DNA of 64,000 bases, taken from contig PKTT01000003.1 in the NCBI GenBank assembly GCA_002869015.1, forward strand, positions 43,073 through 107,072, in the 5' to 3' direction. Every line of letters starts with the position of its first letter. Position 1 is the first letter of the stretch. Below, in pieces: positions 23,250 through 33,654 of this stretch. The position numbers and the translations under genes are program-made. The notes beneath the pieces were generated by a model that saw only the letters and a list, made by a program, of their open reading frames with translations, was not told the origin of the DNA and did no database searches. The DNA is from Deltaproteobacteria bacterium. Its GTDB lineage: Bacteria > Desulfobacterota > Deferrisomatia > Deferrisomatales > BM512.

Positions 23250-23340
23250 TTAGCTTCTCCCCGGTGCGAAGATATGAATTTCTCTATAGCGTATCAGGGG
23301 AAAAGGCGCTGTCAAACCTGCTTTGACTGTAACGGTATTA

Positions 23341-23384
23341 AATAAAAAGGGCGAAACGCCTTTTCGCGTTCCGCCCGCTTTGTC
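23341..23384 (-). terminator. Rho-independent terminator of the ABC operon (minus strand)
   Basis: Minus strand GGGCGGAACGCG AAAAG GCGTTTCGCCC TTTTTATTT. Confidence 0.75.
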
Positions 23385-23420
23385 AATCAATCATCTTGCC
23401 GGAAGGCTACCCCAAAGACT

Positions 23421-24137
23421 TTAAGAGGCGCACTCGCATACCTCGCTGTTACTCGTCCATGTCGATTTGTCTTCGAGAATTTTACCATCCGCTATCTTTA
23501 TGATTCTCCTCGCGTTCTTTGCGCACTCGAGGCTATGGGTGACCATGATGATTGTCATCCCCTGCGCATTCAGCTTCTCCAAGAGGGACATGATCTCCTT
23601 GGAGGTGCCGCTGTCGAGGTTGCCCGTCGGCTCGTCCGCCATCAGGATGGGGGGTTCATTTACAATGGCCCTGGCTATCGCGACGCGCTCCGCCTCTCCG
23701 CCTGATATCTGGCTTGGCAGGCGGGGCCCTTTATCTGCGAGGCCGACACGCTCAAGGGCGGATTGCGCCAAAGCGCGCTTTTCAGCCATCGATTTATTGG
23801 TGGTTACTAGAGGCAGCATGACGTTCTCGATGACCGACAGGTATGGCACGAGGTGGAAGGACTGAAAGACGAAACCGATAAACTCGCGCCTGAAGTCCGC
23901 GCGCTGGTCGGAGCCGAGGCTGTAGACCCTCAAATCCTCGACCACATACTCACCGGTGGATGGGCTGTTCAGTGCGCCGAGCATGGAGAGCAGCGTCGAC
24001 TTGCCCGAGCCCGACTCTCCCATTATGGAGATGAACTCACCACGCGCCACCTCAAGGCTGATGTCGCGAACCGCGTGAACCGCCGCGTCGCCTTCACCGT
24101 AACTCTTGCTCAGGTTCTTTGCGCTAATCTGTATCAT
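23421..24137 (-). CDS. ABC transporter ATP-binding protein (MacB/LolD type)
   Basis: ISIMGESGSGKSTLLSMLGALNSPSTGEY, QISGGEAERVAIARAIVNEPPILMADEPTGNLDS. Confidence 0.93.
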   Translation of the reverse strand: MIQISAKNLSKSYGEGDAAVHAVRDISLEVARGEFISIMGESGSGKSTLLSMLGALNSPSTGEYVVEDLRVYSLGSDQRADFRREFIGFVFQSFHLVPYLSVIENVMLPLVTTNKSMAEKRALAQSALERVGLADKGPRLPSQISGGEAERVAIARAIVNEPPILMADEPTGNLDSGTSKEIMSLLEKLNAQGMTIIMVTHSLECAKNARRIIKIADGKILEDKSTWTSNSEVCECAS

Positions 24138-24148
24138 TTTTATATTCC

Positions 24149-25306
24149 TTATATCGCGCGTAACGCTTCGTTGGGGTCAAGCCGCGAAGCGATGAGCGCG
24201 TGGTATATGCTTGAGATGAGCCCTAGCAGCACAGCAAAGACAACCGCGCCGCCGCCGAGGAGCGGATCGAGGTAGAGCGCCGCGCCGTGTCCGTCTGTGA
24301 AGAGCGGCAGCGAAAGCCAAGAGGCCCCTATCCCTACTCCGTAGCCGAGGATGCCCGCGATTAGGGAGATAACCGCAGCCTCGAAGAGGACGATGTGCAT
24401 TACGTGCGAACGCCTGAAGCCTATGGCGCGGAATATCCCAATCTCTCTGGTGCGCTCACGCACGCTACCCATCATCGTTACGAAGACAACCAGACACCCG
24501 ACGAGGACGACAAGTATCGATATGCCGTAGAGGAAGTTCTCAAAGTGGCTCATCGCGTTCATGCGCCCCTGCACAACCTGCTTTATCGCCATTACTTCGG
24601 CGTTGGGCAGATTTGTTGAAATCTCGGAGATGATGCTCTCTATGGGGCACTCGCTGCATAGCGCGGCGACCTCGATTAGGGAGACCTTGCCATCTTTGCC
24701 GAGGATCCTCTGGGCGGTGCGAGTGTCGGTAAAGATTATCTGGTCATCCTGTGAGCCGGTGGAGCCCAGGACCCTCTCTACGGTGAGGCTGCTGCCTCTC
24801 AGCATAAGGGAGTCTCCGGGTGAGAGTGATAAAATATCAGCGGCTGTGGAGCCGACTATAAGCGAACCAACGCGAGGCAGTATGCCGCCGAGCTCCCACC
24901 AAGGCTTGAGGGTGCGCGAAACCTGGAAGTCGACTCCGGCGAGCATGACATCGTTCTCCCCCACACGAACGGCGCCGAGCACCATCGGCCCCACTGCCGC
25001 GAGGTTCGCACTGCTTGGAATTTCGTGGATACGCGCCACGTCACTCTCGCTTATCTCCTGAGTCTCTAGCGATACCCCGCCCAGGGAGATGCCGCCATAG
25101 CTGAGGGAGAGGTTCTGGCTCTTTGGCACCACCATTATATTGGCGCCGTACTTCTCCATCTTGTGCATTATGTTGTGGCTGACAGACTCAAACAGGGTAA
25201 TGAGCGTTACAACAGTGGCAACGCCTATCATCAGTCCTGTCAGGCTGAAGGCTGCTTTCGCCTTACGCCTTCTCATATTTAATAGTGCTATATCTCTAAG
25301 CTTCAT
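24149..25306 (-). CDS. ABC transporter permease (MacB/FtsX type)
   Basis: N-terminal TM, large periplasmic region, C-terminal MGSVRERTREIGIFRAIGFRRSHVMHIVLFEA. Confidence 0.9.
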   Translation of the reverse strand: MKLRDIALLNMRRRKAKAAFSLTGLMIGVATVVTLITLFESVSHNIMHKMEKYGANIMVVPKSQNLSLSYGGISLGGVSLETQEISESDVARIHEIPSSANLAAVGPMVLGAVRVGENDVMLAGVDFQVSRTLKPWWELGGILPRVGSLIVGSTAADILSLSPGDSLMLRGSSLTVERVLGSTGSQDDQIIFTDTRTAQRILGKDGKVSLIEVAALCSECPIESIISEISTNLPNAEVMAIKQVVQGRMNAMSHFENFLYGISILVVLVGCLVVFVTMMGSVRERTREIGIFRAIGFRRSHVMHIVLFEAAVISLIAGILGYGVGIGASWLSLPLFTDGHGAALYLDPLLGGGAVVFAVLLGLISSIYHALIASRLDPNEALRAI

Positions 25307-25411
25307 CTTGATAAAGCTCCCTGGAAGTTGGACTTTAAATGTTTACCGGGGATGCCGGCGCCCGGACGCACTTTGACTTTTAAAACTTTTTGCGGAGTTT
25401 GAACTGGCGGA

Positions 25412-25801
25412 TCAGCAGAGAAATGAGCTGTTGAGGATGAATACCTTGGGTGGAGGCTGCCCCATCTCGGCTTTGCTGGTGACGGGTTGGCTGTATTTCT
25501 TTATGGATGGAGGTGAAGCAGCGCTTATGGCTACCGTGTAGAAGGTGACTTTTGGCATAACTTTGCCATTAAAAGCCAGCTCGTTTGAGTTTTTCTCAAG
25601 GGCCTTATTGCATCCGCCATCGGCGCAGCAGGGGCAAGTGTCGTTGGAAATTTCCCCCGCAGGGCTACAGCAGCTTTTTGTCTCAGTTATGCTGAGGGGG
25701 CCTTCCATCATGCAGGGAGGGCGCACCAAGGCATACCCTGCCTGACAGAGTATAACCACAAGTAAAAACACGAAAATTTTTACCCCCAGTTTATTGCCCA
25801 T
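25412..25801 (-). CDS. Cysteine-rich exported protein of unknown function
   Basis: Signal peptide then PPCMMEGPLSITETKSCCSPAGEISNDTCPCCADGGCNKA; upstream of and co-directional with the ABC genes. Confidence 0.6.
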   Translation of the reverse strand: MGNKLGVKIFVFLLVVILCQAGYALVRPPCMMEGPLSITETKSCCSPAGEISNDTCPCCADGGCNKALEKNSNELAFNGKVMPKVTFYTVAISAASPPSIKKYSQPVTSKAEMGQPPPKVFILNSSFLC

Positions 25802-25940
25802 TTACATCCTCAACTTTCTTCTATAAAACTTAACTATATAAGTAAAGAATGTCAACGCAGATTTATTTTTGATGTGTGCGGCAGGTTAGGGGAGAGTTTT
25901 TTACGGGGGGGATATTTGACGAGCCGGGGTTAGTTTGTAG

Positions 25941-26318
25941 TCAGCCAGAGGTGATCCACTTCAGCGCTTCATCCAAAGTTCGGAAAACCATAGTCTCAAA
26001 AGAATGCTCGCCTACCTCTTTTTGAAGCTGGTACATCCTGGAGAGGCCAAAGCCGTATGTTGATGATACCACGACGGCTGTTTTGCCACCTCTTCGCGAC
26101 TCCTCCGCGTCAGTTGGAACAACTGTGAATTCACGAACGGAGTGGGAATCTATTTTTTTTAAATCAGCTTGGGTAAGGTCCCAAAGCACGTTTAGGGTAA
26201 CTTCTCCACGGTAAAAATCATTGATTGATTCCAGAAACTCATGGCTTGAGAGCTCACCGCTGCCGACAAAGGTGGTTAGGGACTGCTCTCTGTCGATACG
26301 CTTTGTAATGGTGCCCAT
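25941..26318 (-). CDS. Small soluble STAS/SpoIIAA-like protein
   Basis: MGTITKRIDREQSLTTFVGSGELSSHEFLESINDFY...LWDLTQADL...FRTLDEALKWI; start refined to 26318. Confidence 0.5.
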   Translation of the reverse strand: MGTITKRIDREQSLTTFVGSGELSSHEFLESINDFYRGEVTLNVLWDLTQADLKKIDSHSVREFTVVPTDAEESRRGGKTAVVVSSTYGFGLSRMYQLQKEVGEHSFETMVFRTLDEALKWITSG

Positions 26319-26567
26319 AAACGCCCTTCTTCTTTGATTCCAATGATTTATTGCGACAACTGTATAGGTGGAGAAGTAGTTCCTCTTTAAAGGATAGACA
26401 ATGTTGACCAATAGTAAAATATCTAATTAGATCAAAAGCGCTTCTACTGCTTTGGCCTACGCTTTGGGGTAGGGTAGGGTGAAAAAAATCCGATTCTCCG
26501 GTTAGGCGGGCTCCAAACATGATATATTCACAAGCCAACTTAAAGAAAACAACCTCTTGGAATTAAG

Positions 26568-27338
26568 ATGAAGATAAAGACTTTTGCGGCAATATTTTTA
26601 ATCCTCCTCCTCCCCGCGTTATCAACCGCCGGGGTTGGTTTAAAGCCTGGCGTGCAGCTTTGGGTCTACTCTATGAAGGGCGACGTTGACTCGATAAGCG
26701 AGGCAGTGACCGAGCACTCCTTTGACAGAAAAGTTCTGGGCAGGGCTCTTTATCACTACCTGCGCCGCTCCAAAAGCGTCGATGAGAAGGAGGTGCTGGA
26801 GGTGGTCAGGCTCCTCCTGACTAATGGCGCGGATGTAAATTATAAATCCGTGGCGGGGCGGACCCCCCTGATGGCGGCGGCAAAGAGAAATTCACGGGAG
26901 CTTATAACTCTCCTGATGGAGAACAACGCTGATCCGACCTTGGCTGATTCAACCGGCAAAACCGCGCCTTCCATAGCAAAGGCTGAAGGCAATATTGGCG
27001 TTACCTATGTCTTTGATAACCCCCCGGCGCTCAATCCACTAGCGAAGCTTACCCCCGTCGAGTCGAAGATAGTCAATCCCGACCTCTGGCTTGAGGACAG
27101 GACGATAGTAGTCACCTATGACCTTGTTGGCTCAGCTCCCTCCTGTACAGCTTTAATTGGCTCTCTTGATGGTGGCGCAACTTACCAGATGGTTTTTACC
27201 ACGGTCTCCGGCGACATAGGGGTTGGGGTAGCACCTGGGGACGACAAGAGGGTGGAGTGGCAACTATATGACGATTATCCCGGAGGGCTGGACGATTACG
27301 ATGTCCTAATCGACATAGTTATCGCCGAGTGCCCATAG
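26568..27338 (+). CDS. Exported ankyrin-repeat protein
   Basis: Signal peptide; LLLTNGADVNYKSVAGRTPLMAAAKRNSRELITLLMENNADPTLADSTGKTAPSIA. Confidence 0.8.
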   Translation: MKIKTFAAIFLILLLPALSTAGVGLKPGVQLWVYSMKGDVDSISEAVTEHSFDRKVLGRALYHYLRRSKSVDEKEVLEVVRLLLTNGADVNYKSVAGRTPLMAAAKRNSRELITLLMENNADPTLADSTGKTAPSIAKAEGNIGVTYVFDNPPALNPLAKLTPVESKIVNPDLWLEDRTIVVTYDLVGSAPSCTALIGSLDGGATYQMVFTTVSGDIGVGVAPGDDKRVEWQLYDDYPGGLDDYDVLIDIVIAECP

Positions 27339-27359
27339 CATAAAACCACATAATGAATT

Positions 27360-27386
27360 GGCCGCCGCCTTGGCGGCCTTTTTTAT
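27360..27386 (+). terminator. Rho-independent terminator
   Basis: GGCCGCC GCCTT GGCGGCC TTTTTTATTTTA. Confidence 0.85.
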
Positions 27387-27442
27387 TTTAGGTTTTAAGA
27401 TCCCTGTTAAGAATTTTCTCCTGATAATTTACTCATTAAAAT

Positions 27443-28123
27443 ATGGAGAAACACTTGCTTATGGATAAACCGCGTAGTATAAAGTTTCACATGCGCTTCA
27501 TCCGGTTGTTCCTCCCGCTGTTGTTCTGTTTCATCACCGCTACTCAGCTTTATGCCGACGGGGCACAGAATCCTCTCCCAGGGCCCTACCTGGACTCAGA
27601 ACCGGCACCATCCTTCCATGATATGCGCAAGAACCCCGCCGCAGCTTATATCTCATTGATTGACCCTAATGCAGACTGCATCGTTGAACTGGCGGCCAAG
27701 TTTGACACCCTTGAGGAAGCCTACAGATTTGTGCGGGACGATATCGACTTCGTTCCCTACGCGCCGCCCGGCCCCCTGGAATCTACCCTCTCATATGGCA
27801 AGGGTAGCTGTCTCGGCAAAGCCGCTTTGCTGGTGAGCATCTACCGGGCTATGGGGGTGAAGTCGAAGGATATAAGGATTGTTGTGGGGATGGTGATGAC
27901 GCCGCAGGGTCTGACAGACCATGTATGGGTAGATATCGACTATAAGGGTGGCTACGTTCAGCAGGACCCCTCCGGCATGCTCGGCAAATTTCATTTCACC
28001 GAGTTTCGCGACTACTCCTATTGCAAGCAGTATGTCATGAGGGAGCTTTATTGCTTCAATGACAAAGAGTTCTCCCTCGTATCACAGTTAAATCGCATGA
28101 TAATGATGGGCGGAGGAGAGTAG
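27443..28123 (+). CDS. Transglutaminase-like domain protein, exported
   Basis: AYRFVRDDIDFVPYAPPGP...SYGKGSCLGKAALLVSIYRAMGVKSKDIRIVVG...GLTDHVWVDIDYKGGYVQQDPS (Cys/His/Asp arrangement). Confidence 0.7.
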   Translation: MEKHLLMDKPRSIKFHMRFIRLFLPLLFCFITATQLYADGAQNPLPGPYLDSEPAPSFHDMRKNPAAAYISLIDPNADCIVELAAKFDTLEEAYRFVRDDIDFVPYAPPGPLESTLSYGKGSCLGKAALLVSIYRAMGVKSKDIRIVVGMVMTPQGLTDHVWVDIDYKGGYVQQDPSGMLGKFHFTEFRDYSYCKQYVMRELYCFNDKEFSLVSQLNRMIMMGGGE

Positions 28124-28352
28124 CCGCTCCCTCGTTACACCCTACTCCACAAAGCAAAAAGTCAAATACAAACTACTTGTAAATCTCCCATGGCAACTAC
28201 TGGAAATTGCCCCGTTAAATCGCTCCGTTACCTGCCAGTAAATGCCACCCCATCCAGTTTGAATCAAGCCACAGCAGAAGCTCAAAAACGACCGTTTTTT
28301 AATGGTCCTCTAGACAATACTCTTTAGTAGTCCTGTCATGCAAAGAGTATGT

Positions 28353-28391
28353 AAAAATGGCTGCAACACTTCGTTGCAGCCATTTTTAATT
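28353..28391. terminator. Bidirectional rho-independent terminator
   Basis: AAAAATGGCTGCAAC ACTTC GTTGCAGCCATTTTT between converging genes. Confidence 0.85.
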
Positions 28392-28461
28392 TTTCTCAGA
28401 TGCACTTACTACTTTATTAAAATACTATGTAAACCTAATTGACTTAGTATTGCTCTTGTGA

Positions 28462-30216
28462 CTATTGGCAGGTAAAACTCTCCGCCAACTCCAAGCTCCC
28501 TAAGCCATTGTAAACAGCAATCTGAGGGTATGGACAGAGGGGTCTGGTACGGTCAGCCGACCAATCGTCGGGCAAATCTTCATTTTCTCCGCCCGGGTTG
28601 TTTTCACCGCGCGCGGTTGCGATGATGCTATTCGGAGCCACTCCTTCTTCAACCCAATCCACCAGCGCGGTAAGCGCGTCGAATTGGTCAGTAGCCATGC
28701 CTCCCCTACAGTGGTTCATACCTGGCACTAGGAAGAGTTTTGCAAAATCACCAGCGGTGCCCATATTTGCGATGTCTAGTTCGTCATACCAGTCCATTGT
28801 ATCATTGGGGGAGAACACGCCGTCAGCTACCCCATGAAATACCATCAACTTGGCGCCACGATTTCGTAGTGTGCTCAAATTGGTCGGATTTGGCGGTGTC
28901 ATGAATGTCATTGGGGCAACAGTATATGTTTCGTCAGTATCGAATATTCTCGGGGCGTCATCATCCATGCTGAAGTTCATCGCGTATTCGTAACCACTCT
29001 GATCTAGAAACTCTAACATTGGAGAAGGCGGTGTCGTAAAGATGAAAGCCACGGCCCCCGGGTCCCGCTGGAGAGCCATATCGTATTCCCAACTTGCCCA
29101 ATTCGGTGAAGCTATGCTCGGATCATAGGGAAAGCTTTTGTAAATGAATTCACCGAGGCTGTTACGTGCACCTGTCATAATATTGTCTACGGCGGTCATC
29201 TGGTACTCATCCAGGCAAGTGCCATCCCGTTCGCCATCACACAAAGGCACATCACGAGTAAGCTCAAACGCCTCCTGACAGCCTAGGGTATCAGATACAA
29301 TACCATCCGCTGCGCCATCGAGGCCGTCACATTGGGCAAGTATCTTTCTGCTAATCAGCTCAAATTCTTCCGGTGTGATTGCTGTGTAGATATCCGGGTA
29401 GCCGGTTTCTCCATCCACATCGCTTGCTGCGTCAGAATACTGCTGAACGCCGTAAAGTTGTGCTACCGCTGCCTGAGGCAGATTGAAGCCAGGATTGCCT
29501 GCCATAATACCGTCATACTCACCTGCGGAACGAGCTGCTGCGACCATCGCGTGTCGCCCACCGTTTGAGCAGCCTCCAAAATATGATCGGTCCGGCCCCT
29601 TACCATAAGCAGCTTCAACCAGGGCTTTAGCCATTGGCGTGAGGGTAGCAACAGCATTGTAGCCGTAATCTAACCTTGCTTGGTTATCCCGACCCCAAAA
29701 AGGATGCCCGTATGAATGTCCTGCGTCCGAGCTAATCACGGCAAAACCCATACCCAAGGCGGAGCTCAGAGGTCCACCTCCAAGATTATCACCAGTGGCT
29801 GTTCTAACCGAACCGTCGATCCCGCCATTGGCCTGGTAGAAATATCTACCATTCCAGTCAACAGGCAGGCGCATTTCAAATCCGATGGCGTAGGGTACTT
29901 CGTCACCTGAGAGTGGTGGGAAGCCAGTGCCTGTTCTCTCGTTCATCTTTCCGGTCACTCGACAGTGCTCGCCAATTGGATTCCCTGCAATCTCCAACTC
30001 TCCGGCGGGCACCAGTTCCGCTGAAGTAATATTTGTGGATGCGAAGTCGAAGTCGTCTAGCAAGTCCTCACAGGAGGACAAAGTAGCCCCCGTGGCCGGG
30101 GCAAGTTGCGGAATCTTGGGCAAGTCGTTTCCAGTGTCGCCGGCGCATCCGAAGGTAAAGAGCGCTAAAAACAATGCCCCCCCTGCGAAAAGTTGAGTTC
30201 CCGTTAATTTCTTCAT
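28462..30216 (-). CDS. Tannase/feruloyl esterase family lipoprotein
   Basis: Lipobox LFTFGCAGD; SYFGGCSNGGRHAMVAAARSAGEYDGIMAGNPGFN; DTFDW-like C-terminal VPGMNHCRGG. Confidence 0.9.
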   Translation of the reverse strand: MKKLTGTQLFAGGALFLALFTFGCAGDTGNDLPKIPQLAPATGATLSSCEDLLDDFDFASTNITSAELVPAGELEIAGNPIGEHCRVTGKMNERTGTGFPPLSGDEVPYAIGFEMRLPVDWNGRYFYQANGGIDGSVRTATGDNLGGGPLSSALGMGFAVISSDAGHSYGHPFWGRDNQARLDYGYNAVATLTPMAKALVEAAYGKGPDRSYFGGCSNGGRHAMVAAARSAGEYDGIMAGNPGFNLPQAAVAQLYGVQQYSDAASDVDGETGYPDIYTAITPEEFELISRKILAQCDGLDGAADGIVSDTLGCQEAFELTRDVPLCDGERDGTCLDEYQMTAVDNIMTGARNSLGEFIYKSFPYDPSIASPNWASWEYDMALQRDPGAVAFIFTTPPSPMLEFLDQSGYEYAMNFSMDDDAPRIFDTDETYTVAPMTFMTPPNPTNLSTLRNRGAKLMVFHGVADGVFSPNDTMDWYDELDIANMGTAGDFAKLFLVPGMNHCRGGMATDQFDALTALVDWVEEGVAPNSIIATARGENNPGGENEDLPDDWSADRTRPLCPYPQIAVYNGLGSLELAESFTCQ

Positions 30217-30434
30217 CCGGTGCTCTCCTTTCTCATTGTAGTAAGAAATGATTTATATCGACCAAGGACTTGCGATTTAGATGAAAGATAAACAAAAAAT
30301 AGTTTTACTCTTCCATCTAAGAAATAAATTCATTATCCGGTAATTTCACCAGGTGAAATTTGTCTCACTACAGGCCACCCCAGCGGGTGGCCTTCTCATA
30401 TACGACCGGTTTAAATCAATCCGGAAGGAGAACA

Positions 30435-30668
30435 TCATGGCGCACGCCCAAAGGCATGAAAAGTGAAGAAAAAGGCAAAGTAGAAAAGTGCTACAGAAGC
30501 TATTGGTAAGTACACGATTGCAATTACCGTTGCCGAAGAACGTTTAATTGGCAGCTTGAAAATAGATGCCACTCCAAGCAAAACTCCACCAAATATTGCT
30601 AAATAATCAAGAGCTGTTTTTTGGGAGCTGCTATAAGCTATTTCGGATGCAAGTAGCATCAAGAACAC
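30435..30668 (-). CDS. Small hypothetical membrane protein
   Basis: Two or three hydrophobic stretches; no recognisable family. Confidence 0.3.
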   Translation of the reverse strand: MFLMLLASEIAYSSSQKTALDYLAIFGGVLLGVASIFKLPIKRSSATVIAIVYLPIASVALFYFAFFFTFHAFGRAP

Positions 30669-30821
30669 AAAAAGAAATGGCCTTTTGAAAGAGAGAGGCG
30701 CCTGTCACCAAGTTTGAGGCCAGAATGCTGCGCCGATTTAGTGCAGAATATTCACTTGCCGAAGAGAAAATTTCTACTAAAATTTTAGTAGTATCCTTTG
30801 AGATTCTCTTGTGGGGTTGGC

Positions 30822-31511
30822 ATGCGGTGCATTGTTGCTACTTTAATTATTCTCTTTTTAGGGCAGTTTGCTTATACCCAGCCTGATAAGCGCCTTGAGC
30901 TGGTTGCGTTTGACTATAACGCAATCTCCATAGGGTCCGGTGATGAGGTCGGGATAAGTTGGTCAGGTTCCGTAGAGAGCTACCTCTCCTACAAAGTTAA
31001 GTGCAGGGTAGTCCTCTCATTGACTACTGCTGTGGGCGAGAGGCGGGAGTTCTCCTCGGCTCCCATTGACCTCATGGGCCTTGGAAGCGCATCTCTTTCA
31101 GGGGAATTTCATCTTCCAAGAGAGCTTTGGGATGTCGCGGAGGTCGTTGAGGTTGAGGCTGTAGAGGGTGAGGTTGATTCTCATATTGAACAACCCAACC
31201 CCCAATTTGAAGGCGAGGCGCACCTTGAGCGCTGCAAGGAGGAATCAAGAAGTGACCCTGATGCCTACCGCTACCAGAAGAACCTTATCGCTGAAAAAGA
31301 GGGTGAGATAAAACGCATCCAAGGGCTTATAGCTGAGGTCCAGATGGCAGAGGATAAAGTTATACCTCGCCGCAAGGTCAAGGAGTGGGAGCTTGAGAAA
31401 TGGGAGCTCGAAAGGGAGCTAGCCTCAATGGTAGATAATTTGGAGAGGGCGATCGATGCCTACTGCACTGAGCTTCATGGGGAAAATGAATATCACAATC
31501 GCCGACAATAG
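30822..31511 (+). CDS. Hypothetical exported protein with C-terminal coiled coil
   Basis: MRCIVATLIILFLGQFAYTQPDKR signal; charged helical C-terminus; followed by terminator. Confidence 0.5.
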   Translation: MRCIVATLIILFLGQFAYTQPDKRLELVAFDYNAISIGSGDEVGISWSGSVESYLSYKVKCRVVLSLTTAVGERREFSSAPIDLMGLGSASLSGEFHLPRELWDVAEVVEVEAVEGEVDSHIEQPNPQFEGEAHLERCKEESRSDPDAYRYQKNLIAEKEGEIKRIQGLIAEVQMAEDKVIPRRKVKEWELEKWELERELASMVDNLERAIDAYCTELHGENEYHNRRQ

Positions 31512-31512
31512 C

Positions 31513-31541
31513 CGCCTCAAGTCAAGGGGCGGTTTTTTAAT
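31513..31541 (+). terminator. Rho-independent terminator
   Basis: CCGCC TCAAGTCAAGG GGCGG TTTTTTA. Confidence 0.7.
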
Positions 31542-31615
31542 TTATGGGATTTAACAGGGCTCCTCTCTTTGGGGTAAACTGGTAAAAGGTAACGCATTTG
31601 CTGAGAGGTGAGAGG

Positions 31616-33601
31616 ATGTCAAAGGGCGTCAAGATTCTACTTTGGATAGTAGCTGTGGTGGCGATATTAGCTATCGTCGCTTTCGCGGCAATTAAAATTT
31701 ATGTAACGGAAGAGCGCGTTCGGGCTTGGGTTATCCCGCCCCTTGAGGAGCGCTTGGGGCGTAAGGTTTCATTTGATTCAGTCTCCGTCGGCTTAACGGG
31801 CTTTCATCTCTTGGGTTTCGACCTCCGCTCCGCCGGGGCTCCGGCTCCTTTGGTAGCGGCGGATGGGGTTGAGATAGCGTGGCGGCTCATGCCGCTCCTC
31901 TCCGGCACCCTTGAAGTTGATAACGTGACTTTGGCAAACCCTGAGATACATATCGAACGTTTAAAGGACGGCACCCTCGATATAGATGATTTGATAAATA
32001 AGGGCGCCTCTGAACCTTCCACAGAGAAGAGCGACGAGAGCCGCTCAAGCGGGCAGGGAGGGGAGAAGGGCATTGATGTGGCGGTACGGCGCATTTCGGT
32101 GGTAGACGCCAGGGCCAGCTTCACGGATCGCATGCCTGCTAAACCTGTCAGCTACTCAGTTGAGGAGTTAAACCTCGAAGTAGTTGAACTCTCCAATAAA
32201 GCGCCCTTTGATTTTACCCTCTCCGCTGGATTTCCGACTGTAGGAGGGGCGCACCTCTCGGCAAAGGGGCGTATAGACCCGATCGGGAAGGCTATTAATA
32301 CCAATATCAACCTCTCCTCCCTTGATTTGAAGAGCGCCCTCGGCTTAGTGGGCGAGAGCCCGGTAAGCGCCGGAACCCTATCGATGAATCTGGACTTCTC
32401 CGGCAGGGAGCGTCGCATGGGGGACCTCTCCGGGGATATTAAGGTGGCAGGGCTCATCCTGGAAGAGGGGGGGCGCAGGGGCGTACCAACCGACATATCC
32501 CTATCTACAAAGCTCTCCTGCCCGATTGACAGCCATGTCATCACAGTTGAAAAGCTATCGATGAATGCCGGGGGGCAGGCCCTAAGCTGTACAGGTGAAT
32601 TTACCCATGGGGATCGCCCCGACTTCAACCTCTCAATTGAATCGCCATCCATCTCGGTGGATAAGCTCCTTGCCATACTCCCTCCCGCCGCTGATGAAAA
32701 TTCAAAACCGGGTGGAAGCAATGGGAGCGGAACCGCTGCTCCCAAAGCGGCTGCCCCCTCGCCAATTCCCGTCGACGGGGTTGTGGACCTATCGATAGGA
32801 GAGCTTTTGGCGTCGGGATTCAAGGTTGAGAGGGTCAAGGCCACCGCAGCGCTCAAAAACTCTAAGGTTACAGTTACACCCTTGGCCGCAGAGCTTTACG
32901 GAGGCTCCTTTGGTGGGATTTTGTCGGCCAACCTCAAAGAGGCCGGGCCGCCTGTTAATATGGATATCTCCATGAATGGTGTTCAGCTCTCCGGCCTGTT
33001 GGGCGCTGTGGACGGCAAGCTTGAGAACTCAATAACAGGGACGCTTGCGGGGAGCGTTAAAGGTAAAGCCGTAGGAGGTGATTTGGAGAAGCTAAACGTC
33101 GCCTTCAAAACTTCATCCACGGAGGGTAAGTTATACAACCACCCGGCGGTCTTAGCGCTGGCTTCAGCGCTCAAGGCGCCGGAGCTTGAGGAGCTTAACT
33201 TTTACGACCTTCAAATGGATGGCGATGCCAGCGGTGGCGTTGCGAACGTGACCACGGGAAGGCTGAACGGCCCCGATATGCGTGTCGAGCTAAAGGGCAA
33301 GGCGGGTCTGATAGACCAGAAAATTTCCTTTGATCTGGTTGCCGCTGTTCCAGAGAAGATAGCCAAACGGTTGATTGGAGACCGGAGGGTGCGCGAGGCT
33401 TTGTCGGACTCCCAGGGGTGGACAAAGGTCCCCTTCAAGGTCAGGGGCAGCACCTCCTCGCCAAAGCTCACGCTGGACGAGAGCGCCCTTGGTAAGAGCG
33501 CCGGGAAGGTGCTGGAGAAGGAGGTCGAGAAGAAGATACAAAAAGCGGTGGGTGATAAATTCGACGCAGGTGGTCTTCTTAAGGGGCTTCTGGGCAAATG
33601 A
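31616..33601 (+). CDS. AsmA-family protein
   Basis: N-terminal TM; LEERLGRKVSFDSVSVGLTGFHLLGFDLRSAG; LKNSKVTVTPLAAELYGGSFGGILSANL. Confidence 0.8.
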   Translation: MSKGVKILLWIVAVVAILAIVAFAAIKIYVTEERVRAWVIPPLEERLGRKVSFDSVSVGLTGFHLLGFDLRSAGAPAPLVAADGVEIAWRLMPLLSGTLEVDNVTLANPEIHIERLKDGTLDIDDLINKGASEPSTEKSDESRSSGQGGEKGIDVAVRRISVVDARASFTDRMPAKPVSYSVEELNLEVVELSNKAPFDFTLSAGFPTVGGAHLSAKGRIDPIGKAINTNINLSSLDLKSALGLVGESPVSAGTLSMNLDFSGRERRMGDLSGDIKVAGLILEEGGRRGVPTDISLSTKLSCPIDSHVITVEKLSMNAGGQALSCTGEFTHGDRPDFNLSIESPSISVDKLLAILPPAADENSKPGGSNGSGTAAPKAAAPSPIPVDGVVDLSIGELLASGFKVERVKATAALKNSKVTVTPLAAELYGGSFGGILSANLKEAGPPVNMDISMNGVQLSGLLGAVDGKLENSITGTLAGSVKGKAVGGDLEKLNVAFKTSSTEGKLYNHPAVLALASALKAPELEELNFYDLQMDGDASGGVANVTTGRLNGPDMRVELKGKAGLIDQKISFDLVAAVPEKIAKRLIGDRRVREALSDSQGWTKVPFKVRGSTSSPKLTLDESALGKSAGKVLEKEVEKKIQKAVGDKFDAGGLLKGLLGK

Positions 33602-33654
33602 GCCATGCCCGGGCGCGCCGCTTTACCGCGCCCACAGTGAACGACTCAAGCCGG

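Noticed and set aside
32152-32856. Minus-strand ORF (234 aa) opposite the AsmA-family gene
   Set aside because: Low-complexity Ser/Pro-rich antisense translation; AsmA frame is far better supported
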